Assembly (NCBI RefSeq): GCF_901933205.1
Contig: NC_044577.1
Coordinates: forward strand, 6,893,321 to 6,957,320
Reading direction: 5' to 3'
From: Camarhynchus parvulus
Lineage: Eukaryota > Chordata > Aves > Passeriformes > Thraupidae
Length of the DNA stretch: 64,000 nt
This document shows positions 38,801-49,953 of this stretch, piece by piece. A program made the position numbers and the translations under genes. Numbering within the stretch: position 1 is the first letter of the stretch; each line of letters starts with the position of its first letter. Under the pieces are notes generated by a model. It ran no database searches and was not told where the DNA came from. It saw nothing but the letters and a program-made list of their open reading frames with translations.

Positions 38801-40393
38801 GCTGTGCAAGAGGCTTCCTTTAGCCCATTTGCTGGCATATGGCATAACCAGATTTCAGGCTGCAAGAGTGCAGCCAGACATGGCAACAAGTGGCTGAAAG
38901 AAAAGGAGATTTCTGCTCCAATTTCAGCAAAAGCAAGGATTTTGATTTGTGTTGCTTTTTTGCTTATTGCTTCCTCAGTTCTGGATGTATTTCTGCAATT
39001 TCAGTTTGAGTTTAATCTCAAATACCTACATGAGTTAACTCTTGGATTAATCTGGCTAGTTAACTCTTGCTGTAATTTTACAGAACTGTGAAGTTATATA
39101 CAAAAAATGCTATCAGTTCTTATGTTAATTTGCATTTAATATGAGAGAGATTTATTATTCAAGTCCCAATATTTTTTTTGGAACTTTATCTCTTTGGAGA
39201 TGCTGAATCATTCTTTTGAAGTGAGTGTATGCTTGCTAGATTTCAAATAAGATAATAAAGAATGTTAAAATTTACTTTAAGTATATAATTTATATGCTAC
39301 GAGTTCTCTAACATAAGTATGACTGATGTGGGTGTACACTGAGAAATAGTATTTCTAAGAAGAAAAGAACTAATTAAATCCTCCAAAATGTCACATTCAT
39401 GATTAGGAAAGATTTTTTGTTTGAAAAGAACAAAGGCAGAAAGTGGTAGAAAGTGAGCTGTTCATAGCTGAATTTATGGTTTTAAACCTAAAAATAACAA
39501 CTTTAAAAACCTTGTTCCTCCTCATTCAAATAGATAATTTTTATCATTGACTTTGCAGCTAATACCAAGAAATTTGTTCATTTGCATTTCAGGTAGAGAA
39601 GCCAACCCTGCATTCCTTAGGCATCTGTTTAAACAAAGGGTGATATCAGATCAAGGGCAAAGCTAAAACTGCAGTAATTTGCTTTACATGGAAGAGGTAA
39701 ATAAATATCCCACTGTACAGTGTCATTGCAACATATGACTTCTGTCAACCTACAGCTGATTTAAACAGCTCCTGAAATCTTAATCTGTTTCTTGTCTCTC
39801 CCAGTTGCAGTTTGCTCTCTCTAGCTGTCCTAATCAGTCATTTTTAAGACTCTGCTCTCAAACAGGCAAGTTGAAAAAGAAAAAAATGAACCCTTGTACT
39901 TCTAAGGTGCTCCTTTTAACATAGAAAATTGTAACGAGACCACACAAACAGCTCAGCAGAACAAAAGGTGAGAAAGCAAGTTTTTAAGGGTGAATAACAG
40001 TCATCCTATGAAATGCTTTTTGCAATCAGGAATCATCCTAGGAGTTGCACAGTTTTCTCCAATCCTTTGTGCATATCTTAAATTTCAGCCAAGCAGCTTT
40101 TAATGGGCGGTATTTCTGGTTTTGTTTCCTTGCAGATATCACATTAATACAGGGGAAACGTATCCATGTTGAATGTGTTTCAGTATTATTTACAATAACT
40201 AATCCCTGGCACGCAATACTTCCAGCTAATGAGCAATATAGATTAAAGGCAGATGTTTGCTGAAACCATGAATTTGGCATTCATCTCATAGCAACATTTA
40301 ATCTGTGCTGTATGTTTACTTCTTGGCATGTTGGTTGCCAGTGGCTGCAGTTCTCTTCTGTTGTGGTTTAAATTTTAAAAAAGGCCTCCATCT

Positions 40394-40665
40394 TGGAATT
40401 GCAGAATCAGAGAATATCCTGGGTTCAAACAGGCACACAAGGATCACCAAAGTCCAGCTTCTGTCGCTGCACAGGACACCCCAAGAATGCCACCATTTAC
40501 CTGAGAGCATTGCCCAAAAGTTTCTGGAACTCTCTCAGGCATGGTGCTGTGACCACTTCCCTGGGGAGCCGGTCCAGTGCCCAGCCACCCTCTGGGGGAA
40601 GAGCCTTTTACTAATATTCAATCTAAAACTCCCCTGGAATCTTGTGCCCTTCAGACACATGGAAA
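40394..40665 (-). mobile_element. CR1 non-LTR retrotransposon, 3' fragment
   Basis: Read on the minus strand, the block has the well-known order of an avian CR1 3' region: an AGAGGGTGGCTGGGCACTGG-type segment, CCCCAGGGAAGTGGTCACAG, then a segment containing TGTCCTGTGCAG, ending near 40395 in the short repeated tail related to ATTCTATGATTCT. It is 5'-truncated, as most CR1 copies are, and lies in the 3' non-coding part, so no reverse-transcriptase frame is expected. It is a fossil; plus-strand open frames across it (40305-40670, 40393-40614) are spurious. Confidence 0.88.
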
Positions 40666-43600
40666 AGTAAAACTGATCAGTGTTTCGTGCTTTTAGCAGA
40701 GAACACGAGGAGGTCTGATAGCCAGAAGCTGCTTGAGGCTGAAACTCAGCAGGAATTTGATTCTGTGTAAAATGGCTGGAGTGAGCTGGAAAGTTTAACT
40801 TCAGAACAAGTTGTGCTCTTCTTGTTGAGACTTAAATGATGTTGAGCATGTTTTAGGCTTCTCCAGCAAACGGAGAGGCAGGTGCATGTGTCTCTACTTG
40901 GAATAAAGAGGTTCTGGGGAACAGTCAGCAATTGGTCTGATTACTTATTGTCATCTGACCACGCTGAGATCTCCGAGCTCAGGTCCAGTGTTGGGTTCTG
41001 AGAAGTTGGTTTGTGCTGCACTGTGTGAACACAAGATGGAGGGGATTCCCAAGCAAACAAGATATCAGAAAGCACTAACCAAAGGCCAGTATTTAATGAT
41101 TTCTAATAGAAGAATAAAAGGGACACAAGTAAAAGAAAAATTACTTGTGACTGGAAACAAACTGAAGCAAAAATAACCAGCACTGGTTTCAGCTGAACAA
41201 TAAGCAAAACTAGAATATGAAAAGAAAAAGAAACAACTTAGAGGCATTGACAACAGGAATTATTTGAAATTATTTTAAGTTAGAGGCAGAAGCAGAAAGA
41301 CAAATGATTAGAGGAAGCTAGGAGAAAAGACACTTTCAGGGAAGGTATTTTGTCTGATGGCATTGGTGAACAGGATTGTATTGTTCTAGCAGACATCCTT
41401 TAGCTTTAAGGTAGAGAAGAGATTGAAGTGGGATGGAAGGGCACTGTGGCTTTGTGTTACTAATATTGGCCATATACTGATCTAAAATTACTTGCCATAT
41501 GGGTACATTAGTTTTTTTCTTGAATATCAAAAGCTGAAAGACTACAGAAAGAGATCAAAGGAAGATAAAATATCGTGCTGAATTGTCTGCTTTGTTTCTA
41601 CAGCAAAGACATTATTTAGAAAAGTTGAGTGAAAGAGAGGAAAGGAGATTGATGGGTATTTTACTGTTTTGATGTTTTCTTTAGGAACTTTATTCCTGTT
41701 TTTTTTACTGAGGTTACCTTTTGCTTGGTGGAACAAATATGTTGTTTAGTTGCTTATTGACCTGGGTGGGATTGGCTACCCAGAGGCAGGTATTGAAATG
41801 AGCAGTGAACAGCAGAGAGTCGTTCCACCCACCTGTGTGGGAGTGTGAAAGCACATGTTTGTTACCCAGCTCTAAGGATCAATTGCTGAGCTGATAGCAG
41901 GAACCATTAGCATGCAAAAATTAATTTATTGCCTATGCTTTACCTAGAAAGAAGTGGGTGGATGGAAAAATACCTTGTCATTGCAGAAGGCTAATGATTG
42001 ATTACTGATGTCATTATACAATCAAAGACAGGTTTTGTCCCTTCATGTCCTTAGGTGAAGGGAGGCTAAAAGGTGCAGCACCCAGAACAGCACATCCCTC
42101 TCTCCTTTTGGATGGTTAAAATAGATGGCTCTGTTTTGCCCAGCCATACATTGTACTGCCATAGTTCTGTGACCTGTTGCTCTTTATTCAACAGATAAGC
42201 ACCCATGACTTTTTTGAAAGTAATACAATAAAAACATAAACCTTTACAAATTAGAACAGTTATTGCTTTCAAAGGGATGCTTAGACTCCACTTTGAGGTG
42301 TGCTGAATGTTAAATAGTCACTAGGGGGATGTAGGAGTTCGGGATAGAAGTTGGGTTCATCTTGAATGAGTTTTTATCACAGCATTCAAATGTGATTGCT
42401 TCATCAAGAGCAATTTTTGAACTTCACTTGAAAATATTGCTCTCTGTGTAATATAAACTTAAATACACCCTCCTTGGCATTTCTTTTGAAAGCTCAGCTG
42501 GGCTTTTTGCCTGAGCAGTTTCAGATAAGTTTTAAGCAATAGCTCTTTCAAATACAGTCTCACATATGGCCCAAATTCTGCGAAATGTTTACTCTTTTAA
42601 CTCTTTTTTTTTTTAATGGAAAGCATCTGAAGATCATTATCATCAACAAACCTTGAACTAAAATACTAACTGCACCTGGTGAAAGGAAGGCAGTTTTTAA
42701 CCTCCACTTGTGGCACGTGGATGGTACTGACAAGGGATTGCCTTGTCTGTTCCTGAAGGCAGGGGCATGAAAGACCACAGTGCAGCTCTGCAAGAGTAAC
42801 AATTCCAGCACAAACAACACAGAGAGAGTTCAGCTCAGTACCAGTCAGAGATGGATTTGCAGGTATGTTGTAGTCTTCTCTGGATTGCACGAGTTCTTCA
42901 CACCTGTTACTCTATTTTATAGAATGCACTATTACCTTTTAGACAAGAGCTGAATTTTGCCTGCAACATAAAAGTCCATTTATAATCTGCCAACAGGCTC
43001 AGCTGCCTTTCATTTAAAGCATAAAAAAGAAGGATTACTATTAAAGGATAAACCCAGGAAAAATGATGTGAGATATTTACCAAGAAAATGGAAAGAATGT
43101 ATGGGTCTGAAATGGGTGGCAAAGAATAACACCAAGCTTCCATGGTCTGATAGCTATGGAAATGTGTGAATTTGTGCCTGGTGAAAGCAATGAAGACTTA
43201 TGAATGTGTTCATAAATCACTTGTATCAGTTACAAACAAAGGAATAACTCTGTTGTTCATTTCTCACTCCTGTAACTCAAGAAGAACAGCTAAGCAGCCT
43301 AGAGGGAAACATGGAAGTTGATTCCAATATCTGAGCAGGCCTGTTCCAAGTCTCTATTGGCAGATGCTAGCTCAGGGGCTTGCTTTCCTCTAAAAGGTTT
43401 GATGCTCTATTCTCCTTGCTTGAGGGCACCTGTTTATGCTGGGAAGTCTAGCCCAAAATCTGCAGGTAGCAATCCCAAACTTCAAAGTCATGCTTCCTCA
43501 TGTTGTTCTACCTAAAAATACAAATTCATTGTCTGAAATTTACTGAGGATTCTTAGATGGCACCACCACTGGAAGAGACTAATGGCTCTTTCTAGACAGA

Positions 43601-46272
43601 TATATTCCAAACAGAGAGCATACTTAAAAATATTTACAGTGCTAAACTTCTTTGAATAATGTATTTTCTGTGAAAAATAAGTAAGCAAGAAATGTCATGA
43701 TTTTGGCTAGTATTTATAACCAATGATGAGAGCAGTGGGCTAAAAAACCATGGTACAGCTGACTACAAAAGAAGCAGGTTCATTTCTGCAGCACAAATAA
43801 TGCTGATAATTCATTACACTCCAAACTTTCAGCTACAAGGTCGTTCTAATTGGATGTTTATCCTTTTTCCTACAGATCACAAAATGTAGTGTGTATCAGG
43901 GCTTATTTCTTTTTGCAGTGTTAGGTTCTTTGTTGTACTACTAACCCCACGCTGCCTTCAGCTTTCATATACTTCCCCATGCCTTTTAAAAGTATTGCCA
44001 AATTTATTTTCTTGTAATTTTTCAGTTATACATGAAAAGTAGCCCAAGGGTTTGTAAGGTGCATATCAAATGCATGCAGCACTTCTATTGTCCATCACCA
44101 AGGCTGTGATTTTTATCTATTGTGAATGCAAAGCTGAGTAAACTCAGCTTTAACTTCATATGCATCTACATCCAGTCTTCAGTAAAGTATTCAGTAAATG
44201 AAGTATTACACAAGGAAAAGAAAGGGAAGTCTGGGTTATGACACACGTATATAAAATATTGATTTGGTCTTGATTAAAAGCCTCAAATAATGCTTATGTT
44301 TTGTGAGGCCTTGCCTAGGCTATTTTACAAAACCTTGAAGATTTCACTTTCCAATTGACCTGTTGAAAGATGCCATAGTGTTTATGTCAGGGGCTTAGAA
44401 ATTCTTCCAGATCCCCTTCCAACATCCTGCCAATTAGAAGGCCTGAAAGCAAAGGCTTTCTATTTCAAGGTTTTACTCCTGTACAAATATTTTATTAATA
44501 TATTGCTCTCTTTGAATTCCACAGGAAAAATCCTTGTGAGTTTTGTGGGCGGTAACTTCAGATTTTTCTTTGGTTTACACACCATTGAGTAAACTTTTGT
44601 TGCAATTTTTTTCAAATACCATAAATATGTAAAAAATTTAGGTTCATGTGCAGTGTAGAGACAAGTTATGGTTTCTTTGATTCTTTCTGTCATAAGCTAG
44701 TGGCACAGTTAGTATTTTAGGCCTTAGTGTTCTAAGTTTTTGTCATAGACTAAGCAATTTAGACCATTCAGATGTTTTCAGAAGTAGATGTTCTACCACA
44801 GTTCAAAGGATGACTGGCTCAGGGGAAAAAAGGCATTTCCTACTCTTGTTCTGTGCAAGGAATACTATATATTACCCTTTCGTTTTTAATGAAGATTCTC
44901 TATTGCTTCTTCCTTTTCCAGAAACTTTAGAATGAAGTGCCCCTTTGTTTCTCTTGGCTTTTTGATGGGAGGTTTATAATCAGCATTAGTCTGTGAGAAG
45001 TTCAAATATAGCTTTTCTATTTTAGAAATATTTTGTAAGGGTGACTATAATAATTTCAATGTCACATACTCCCAGACAAAGCTTCAGGGATACAGAGTCT
45101 GACAGCCTTTGGGATGAAAACTCTAGTAGCTATGACATAAAAGGACCTTCTTTATATATCTTGTTATTACACAGTGATAACCAGCTCAGGTTTGCAGTGA
45201 GCAACAGTAAATCAGTCACCACCACCTGCACTTGAGCATTGTCAGCAGCTTGTTTTTCTCATCCATTTACTGCTGGTTTCCTCAGGCCCTGAATGGGCTC
45301 TAACAACTCAATAGTTAAGACATCTGGTTAAAATTGTATAGCCTATAGCACCTACCAAATCAAAGTAATGTAATAGTTCTTTCTGCTCTTAAAGTTTTAC
45401 AAAATGGGAAAAAAAGAGTAACAGCATAACAAGCAGAAAAACTATCAAATATCTGGCAAGAGTCTTTTAATAAATGGGAACATAAGAGGAACACAAGAAA
45501 TTGTGTGGTTTTGAGTGAATAACTCTTCACATCTTTGAAACATGATTACATTCCCAGTTAATAAAGCTAGAACAGACATCTACTCATGTTTTCCCTCTTT
45601 CCTAATTGTCTCCATATCATATCTTCAAATGTATATAAGCCTCTGTCATAAATCCTCTCCCAAAAGAGGTTTTTATTTTGCCAAATCAAAGTGAAAGTTC
45701 AGGTAATATGATGCTATACAGCTGCCTTAAAGAGATAAGCATCTGCTCTGATGACCTGACCAACAGCAGCCTTGTTATGTGCTTGGTTAAGTCCATAGAT
45801 AAGGCAAATAATTGGCAGGCTACTCAGGTCCTTCTGGCCTTTGCCATCTGCGATGCCTAAAATGATCATACTGCTAATGATGTCCTTCCTTTTGCTGAAA
45901 TACAGAGGTTTCCTGCTGTTGTTGTCCTAGTCTAAGGTCATTAAGATGAATGTTGTGATATCTATTTACAATGTGGCATTTACAGTTCTTTTGGCAAGGC
46001 GAGGAAAATTTTAAATAGGGATGCACATTGTACTACCATAACATTAAAGGAGCTAGAAGTTAAATAGAAAATGGAAAATAGCAAAACAACTCCCATTCAA
46101 TCCTTCTTATGAAGAAACAATGCCAGAGAAGCTTTCTTGTTTCATGTCCTTGCAGAGTAATGGTCTATGAGACGTGAGACAGGACCCAGAAGGGTGGGGA
46201 AAGTTCTCAGGTTCTGTAATTGGAGCAATTCTTTAATCTCTGTTTTCTCTAGCAACTATTTTCTGGCAAATC
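40666..46272. other. Non-coding, T/G-skewed on plus; no gene seen
   Basis: There are only short unremarkable open frames and no RNA gene. G-rich purine stretches on the plus strand (for example 41290-41450) agree with the rightward-type skew. No further mobile element was recognised by eye. Confidence 0.65.
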
Positions 46273-46660
46273 AGTCCAAGTAGTTATAGGCACACACAGT
46301 TTGTGGTGATTGGGAGTGGGGCTGTGGCCCAGCCTCATCCCCAATGGGTTACAGCTGTGAGCAGCAGGTGAGCAGCACTGACAGCAACGAGCCATGGAGT
46401 GCCCAGGGGCACTGACCAACCACCACAGGGAACAGGGGGCACACAGGTGCCATGCATCAACAGGAGGGGATAAAAGGTTGAGCTGAAGTACAAGCAGGGC
46501 AGATGTTTGCAGCCTTTTGAAGTGGTAAGGTGTTGCTCTGTTTGGGTTGAAGCTTCCTGAAATGGTATGGTGATTCTCTGTATATGGTGGCTGTCTCGAC
46601 TGCAGCATGTGCTGTGGCAAGAGATTGGTGTTTTTCCTTTGATATTGGCATAGCTACAGC
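46273..46660 (+). mobile_element. LTR-like interspersed repeat, copy 2
   Basis: This is the plus-strand counterpart of 26930-27560. It carries one unit of the GGTGATTGGGAGTGGGGCTG core where copy 1 has six, followed by CCTCATCCCCAATGGG, the near-identical segment ending GAGTGCCCAGGGGCACTGAC, and a TATA box at 46468-46477. The two copies are inverted relative to each other and about 19 kb apart, so they are independent insertions rather than the two LTRs of one provirus, which would be in direct orientation. A solo LTR is the likely nature. A minus-strand open frame over it (46249-46620) is not supported. Confidence 0.6.
46468..46477 (+). promoter_or_regulatory. TATA box of LTR-like copy 2
   Basis: GGATAAAAGG is identical to the element in copy 1. 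It would place a start near 46500, directing transcription rightward into the adjacent CR1 fragment. Activity is unknown. Confidence 0.5.
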
Positions 46661-46789
46661 TCTAAAAGGCTTCTGATTGTATTACTTTTGCTCATCCTCT
46701 ATGATCTCCACCCAGTCATTACCATCTGTTTACATGACTGATGTTTACAGTCTTAGAAGAAGAACAAAACCAGACCATTCGTGTAGGAG

Positions 46790-47090
46790 CCAGGGTGCAA
46801 GCCTGAAATGGAGAGGGATGTTGCATAAGGGCACACAGTGATAGGCCAAAGGGGTATGGCTCCCAGCTGAAAGGGGCAGATTAAATATGAGGAGGAAATT
46901 CTGAGGCTTCTGAGACACTGGAATAGATTGCCCAGAGAACTGTGGCTGCTGCAGCCCTGGAAGTGTTCAAGGCTGGTCTGGAAGGGGCTTTGAGCACCCT
47001 GGCCTAGTGAAAGGTCTCTGCTCATGGCAGATAGGAACTGGATGATCTTTAGGGTCCTTTCCAACCCAAACTGTTGTATGTGTTTCTGAA
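46790..47090 (+). mobile_element. CR1 non-LTR retrotransposon, 3' fragment
   Basis: In sense orientation the block shows the typical avian CR1 3' region: GAGAGGGAT with GTGATAGGCCAAAGGGGTA, GAGACACTGGAATAGATTGC, a CCCTGGAAGTGTTCAAGGCT segment, and the terminal TGATCTTTAGGGTCCTTTCC with CAACCCAAACTGTTGTATG. It is 5'-truncated, with no protein-coding part. It covers a different but overlapping segment from the copy at 40.4 kb and lies in the opposite orientation, about 130 bases downstream of LTR-like copy 2. Confidence 0.9.
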
Positions 47091-49589
47091 AGAGATTTTT
47101 CTTTTCCTGTGAGTATCCTCTTGTCATTTCTTGTGTGCCCAGTCCTCTGCTCAACTTCTCTACAACAAGTATGATAGTCTTGGTAATGACCTGAATTTGC
47201 TCTCTTAGATTGTGGGGCATCTAGACTGCTGAGCAAGGCAGGATTTGGTTCTTTTTGCTCTCAGTCTTTTGCTTTATGGACCACACCAATTAAAAAACTA
47301 AGAGGAATAGGTATTAATGAGAGAGTTCAAATATTTTTCCTCTACTTTTCCTCTCAAGTAATGTCCTTATTCCACCCTGAGGTTACCACTGTTGATGGGA
47401 AAAAAACCAATCATAGAAGAAAGATGTCACATTTTCTTCTCTTTCCTTCAAATACTATGCAGCAAATTTAAGTTGAAAGTAGGTTTGCTCTACATTCCTT
47501 TTATTTAGGCATTTCAGTACAGATTATGTCAAAAATATATCACAGAAGAACTAGAAAGCTCCCTATGTCCTGAGTATTTTTCTCTTGTGTTAAAAAATGT
47601 CTCACTTTCTTTAAGAGAAAAATTTTGCATGCAGAAGGGATTTTGAAAAATGTCCTTTCCTGACTAATATATTCTATACATGTAATGTTATTGCATTTTA
47701 AAATGGTATAACTTGATTTTAGAAAAAATATACCCTGACTTTATCAAGCATATTTTACTTCAGAATATGTAAAAAAAGTAAGTAAAAAAACCCATTCCTG
47801 CATAATAACTTATTTTTAGCTTCCTCTGGTGTAAAATCTGCAATGGTACCAGAAAAAAATTTTAAAGTGCCCCTAATTTTTCTTGCTTTTTGCATCACCT
47901 TTGAAAAATTCATAGCATGTGTTTCCATAGCCAGAATGTTTTCTCATTGTCTAGAGTGTGCTCTGCTTTGCAGATGACAGCTGAGCTTGTCTAATCAAAC
48001 TAAAATTGGTACACTTACTGAACAAGGCTGAGCACTTGTTTATGATCTGAACCAAAGAGCAACTTTGGATGTATGTTGTGGAATGCCAAATGGATAAAGA
48101 TGCTTCCTGACACTGAGATGAACTGCAGTTTTGTCTAAGGAAGCACTGCATGAACTGCCTTGTTGCTTTAAAAACCAACCACACAAATATGAAAAACAAG
48201 CAGTTGAAGACTAAATTGTTTTATCACAAAGTTTGAAACCTGTGCTAGATGAATTTGCGTCTGTATCTTTGAGAAACTCTAAAAAAATAAGGTTCTGGAT
48301 AGCAGCTGACTTTTACTTTTCTTCAATGATTTCATGCAATTGCTAGATTATCTCCTCTTCCCATCCTCCCTGTCACTGTTTTTGACAGGGACAAGTGGCT
48401 GAGGAGATGCATGCAATGCAGTTGTCAGCTCCAACCAGATGCTGCAGGAAGGTGTAAGGGAATAGCTGTCAGTAACAACAACAGTCAAAAAAAGTTTATT
48501 TCTGATGGTGGCTCATGCATTATCTGTGAATGAAATGTGTTTTGCCCAGATTCTCCTTCAACTGTCTTAATGTTGCTGTAGACAGGTTTAGTAGGGGTAT
48601 TTTTTCTTGTTTGGGTTTTTTTCCTCCACCTAAAGTATTTAAGGTTTAGTATATGAAAACAGCAGCTGAAAACAATTCCTGGATTTGATGTTACTTAGAA
48701 TTTAAAGTTCATACAATTTCCCCAAGTGTTTTCCATTTTCCTTCTTTCTCAGATTTATGTTTTGGAATTTAGCCTGTTAGCTCCATAGTGAAGTTTACAA
48801 ATAACTCTGAAACAATGTGAAAAGTTCGTGTTTGTTTCCTTTACTTGAGAGACTAAACTGGTGGAAAATTTCAGTCATTTTCTTGTGTCTAGAGCAGAAA
48901 AACTACTAATTTACCTGGGTTTTGTGTACTTATTTTGGAATTTGATTGGTTTTGGTTTTTATTTTAATCATGAATGGAAAAGGCAGCCACACTAATTAAA
49001 TTTTTGCGTATTTCATACTTATGCATGTAATTATCTAGAGCTTAGTGATTTAAAAAGCTGCTTGCTCCTGACTTCTACTCTTCACGGGTTTTTTTCTGTC
49101 ATGAACCTTTCCACTCTGGACCATAAATTGCAACCCTGAACTGTTTTCAATCTTGTCTTTAAAACAAGAGTACACCTGCTGCAGACAAAATGCCTTTGCT
49201 TTGATTTCAGTGACATGTTTTGTTCTGCTCTCTAAATGGCCATTCTCGAGGTTTGTCTAGTGATTAATGCAAAATGAAAGGCATCTTTCATGTGCTGTTA
49301 AGAAAAAACAATCAGGGAGGAATAACAGATGAGTTTCCTGCCTTTCCACAGACACTACATGCCCTATTATTGGCAGAAGCCCACCAGGAATAAAAGAAAT
49401 ATGGCAGACATGAATTCCTTGCCTTTCAATAGGAAATGCTTCGTCCTTAACTTGCGCATAGCATGACTGTCATAAAAATATATGGTGTTACACCGTTCTG
49501 GTGTTCCTGAAGCACGTTTTAATGGGGAGTGCATGCCGCAGACGCTCTCCAAAGTGTGATGCTAAGCATTTGTACCCAACAAAATTCAT
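47091..49589. other. Non-coding upstream flank of the CpG island
   Basis: This is AT-rich sequence with T/G skew on the plus strand and no credible gene. A block around 48980-49050 contains several homeodomain-type motifs (ACTAATTAAAT, GTAATTATC) and could be regulatory, but nothing more can be said. Confidence 0.6.
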
Positions 49590-49845
49590 TGCAGCTTTAA
49601 CCGAGACCAGTGCGAGCGTGTCTGTATCTTTTCTTTAGGAGATGCCTCCTTGAGGAGTGCGGTTATCAAATCGCGTCCCTCACTTACTCAACTGCCGCCT
49701 ACTCCTCACGCCTCCTCTCCGCCGCTCTGTGCTGCTGGCTGCCCAGCCCTGGCGGTGCCGGCGGGAGGCAGGGGGAGCCCGGGAGCAGCGGCGGCGGCCC
49801 GGCCCGGCCCGGCAGCAGGCGGGGTCCGTGCCCGCCCGCCCGCGC

Positions 49846-49853
49846 TGACGTCA
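49846..49853 (+). promoter_or_regulatory. Perfect palindromic cAMP-response element
   Basis: TGACGTCA is the consensus full CRE bound by CREB/ATF factors. It sits inside the CpG island, about 100 bases before the splice donor, which is a usual distance from the start site for functional CREs. Binding is inferred from the motif only. Confidence 0.7.
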
Positions 49854-49869
49854 GGAAACTTTCGGGGCG

Positions 49870-49953
49870 GCCGTGGCCGGAGCGGGCGCCGGGAGCGGCG
49901 CGGAGAGGCGGCGGGACGGGCGGCTCCATCCCCGGCGGCTCCATCCCCGGCAG
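49870..49953 (+). other. Putative untranslated first exon
   Basis: The exon end is set by CAG|GTACGC (GT at 49954-49955). The start is a guess, 15-30 bases after the CRE; TATA-less CpG promoters usually start at several sites. There is no ATG between the CRE and the donor, so the exon would be wholly 5' untranslated and translation would begin in a later exon beyond the window or unseen within it. The last 30 bases before the CAG are a perfect 15-bp tandem duplication. If transcription begins further upstream, the exon could extend left to a possible acceptor at 49638. Confidence 0.45.
49921..49950 (+). repeat. 15-bp perfect tandem duplication at the donor
   Basis: CGGCTCCATCCCCGG occurs at 49921-49935 and 49936-49950, directly before the CAG of the donor. 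It may be a recent slippage duplication in the 5' untranslated region and could be length-polymorphic. Confidence 0.9.

Larger units (their letters stand above)
29906..40390. other. Non-coding, T/G-skewed on plus; no gene seen
   Basis: Ten kilobases contain only short composition-driven open frames. T exceeds A on the plus strand, and low-complexity tracts are T/G-rich in this orientation (for example 31215-31300). I see no RNA gene or recognisable mobile element. The block 34490-34810 is richer and contains homeodomain-type motifs. The stretch is compatible with an intron of a rightward transcript or with intergenic DNA. Confidence 0.65.

Noticed and set aside
46249..46620. 123-codon minus-strand frame
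   Set aside because: It is antisense to LTR-like copy 2, with no independent support.
26930..46660. A full endogenous provirus bounded by the two LTR-like copies
   Set aside because: The copies are in opposite orientation, and no gag, pol or env-like frame lies between them. CR1 and unrelated DNA fill the interval.
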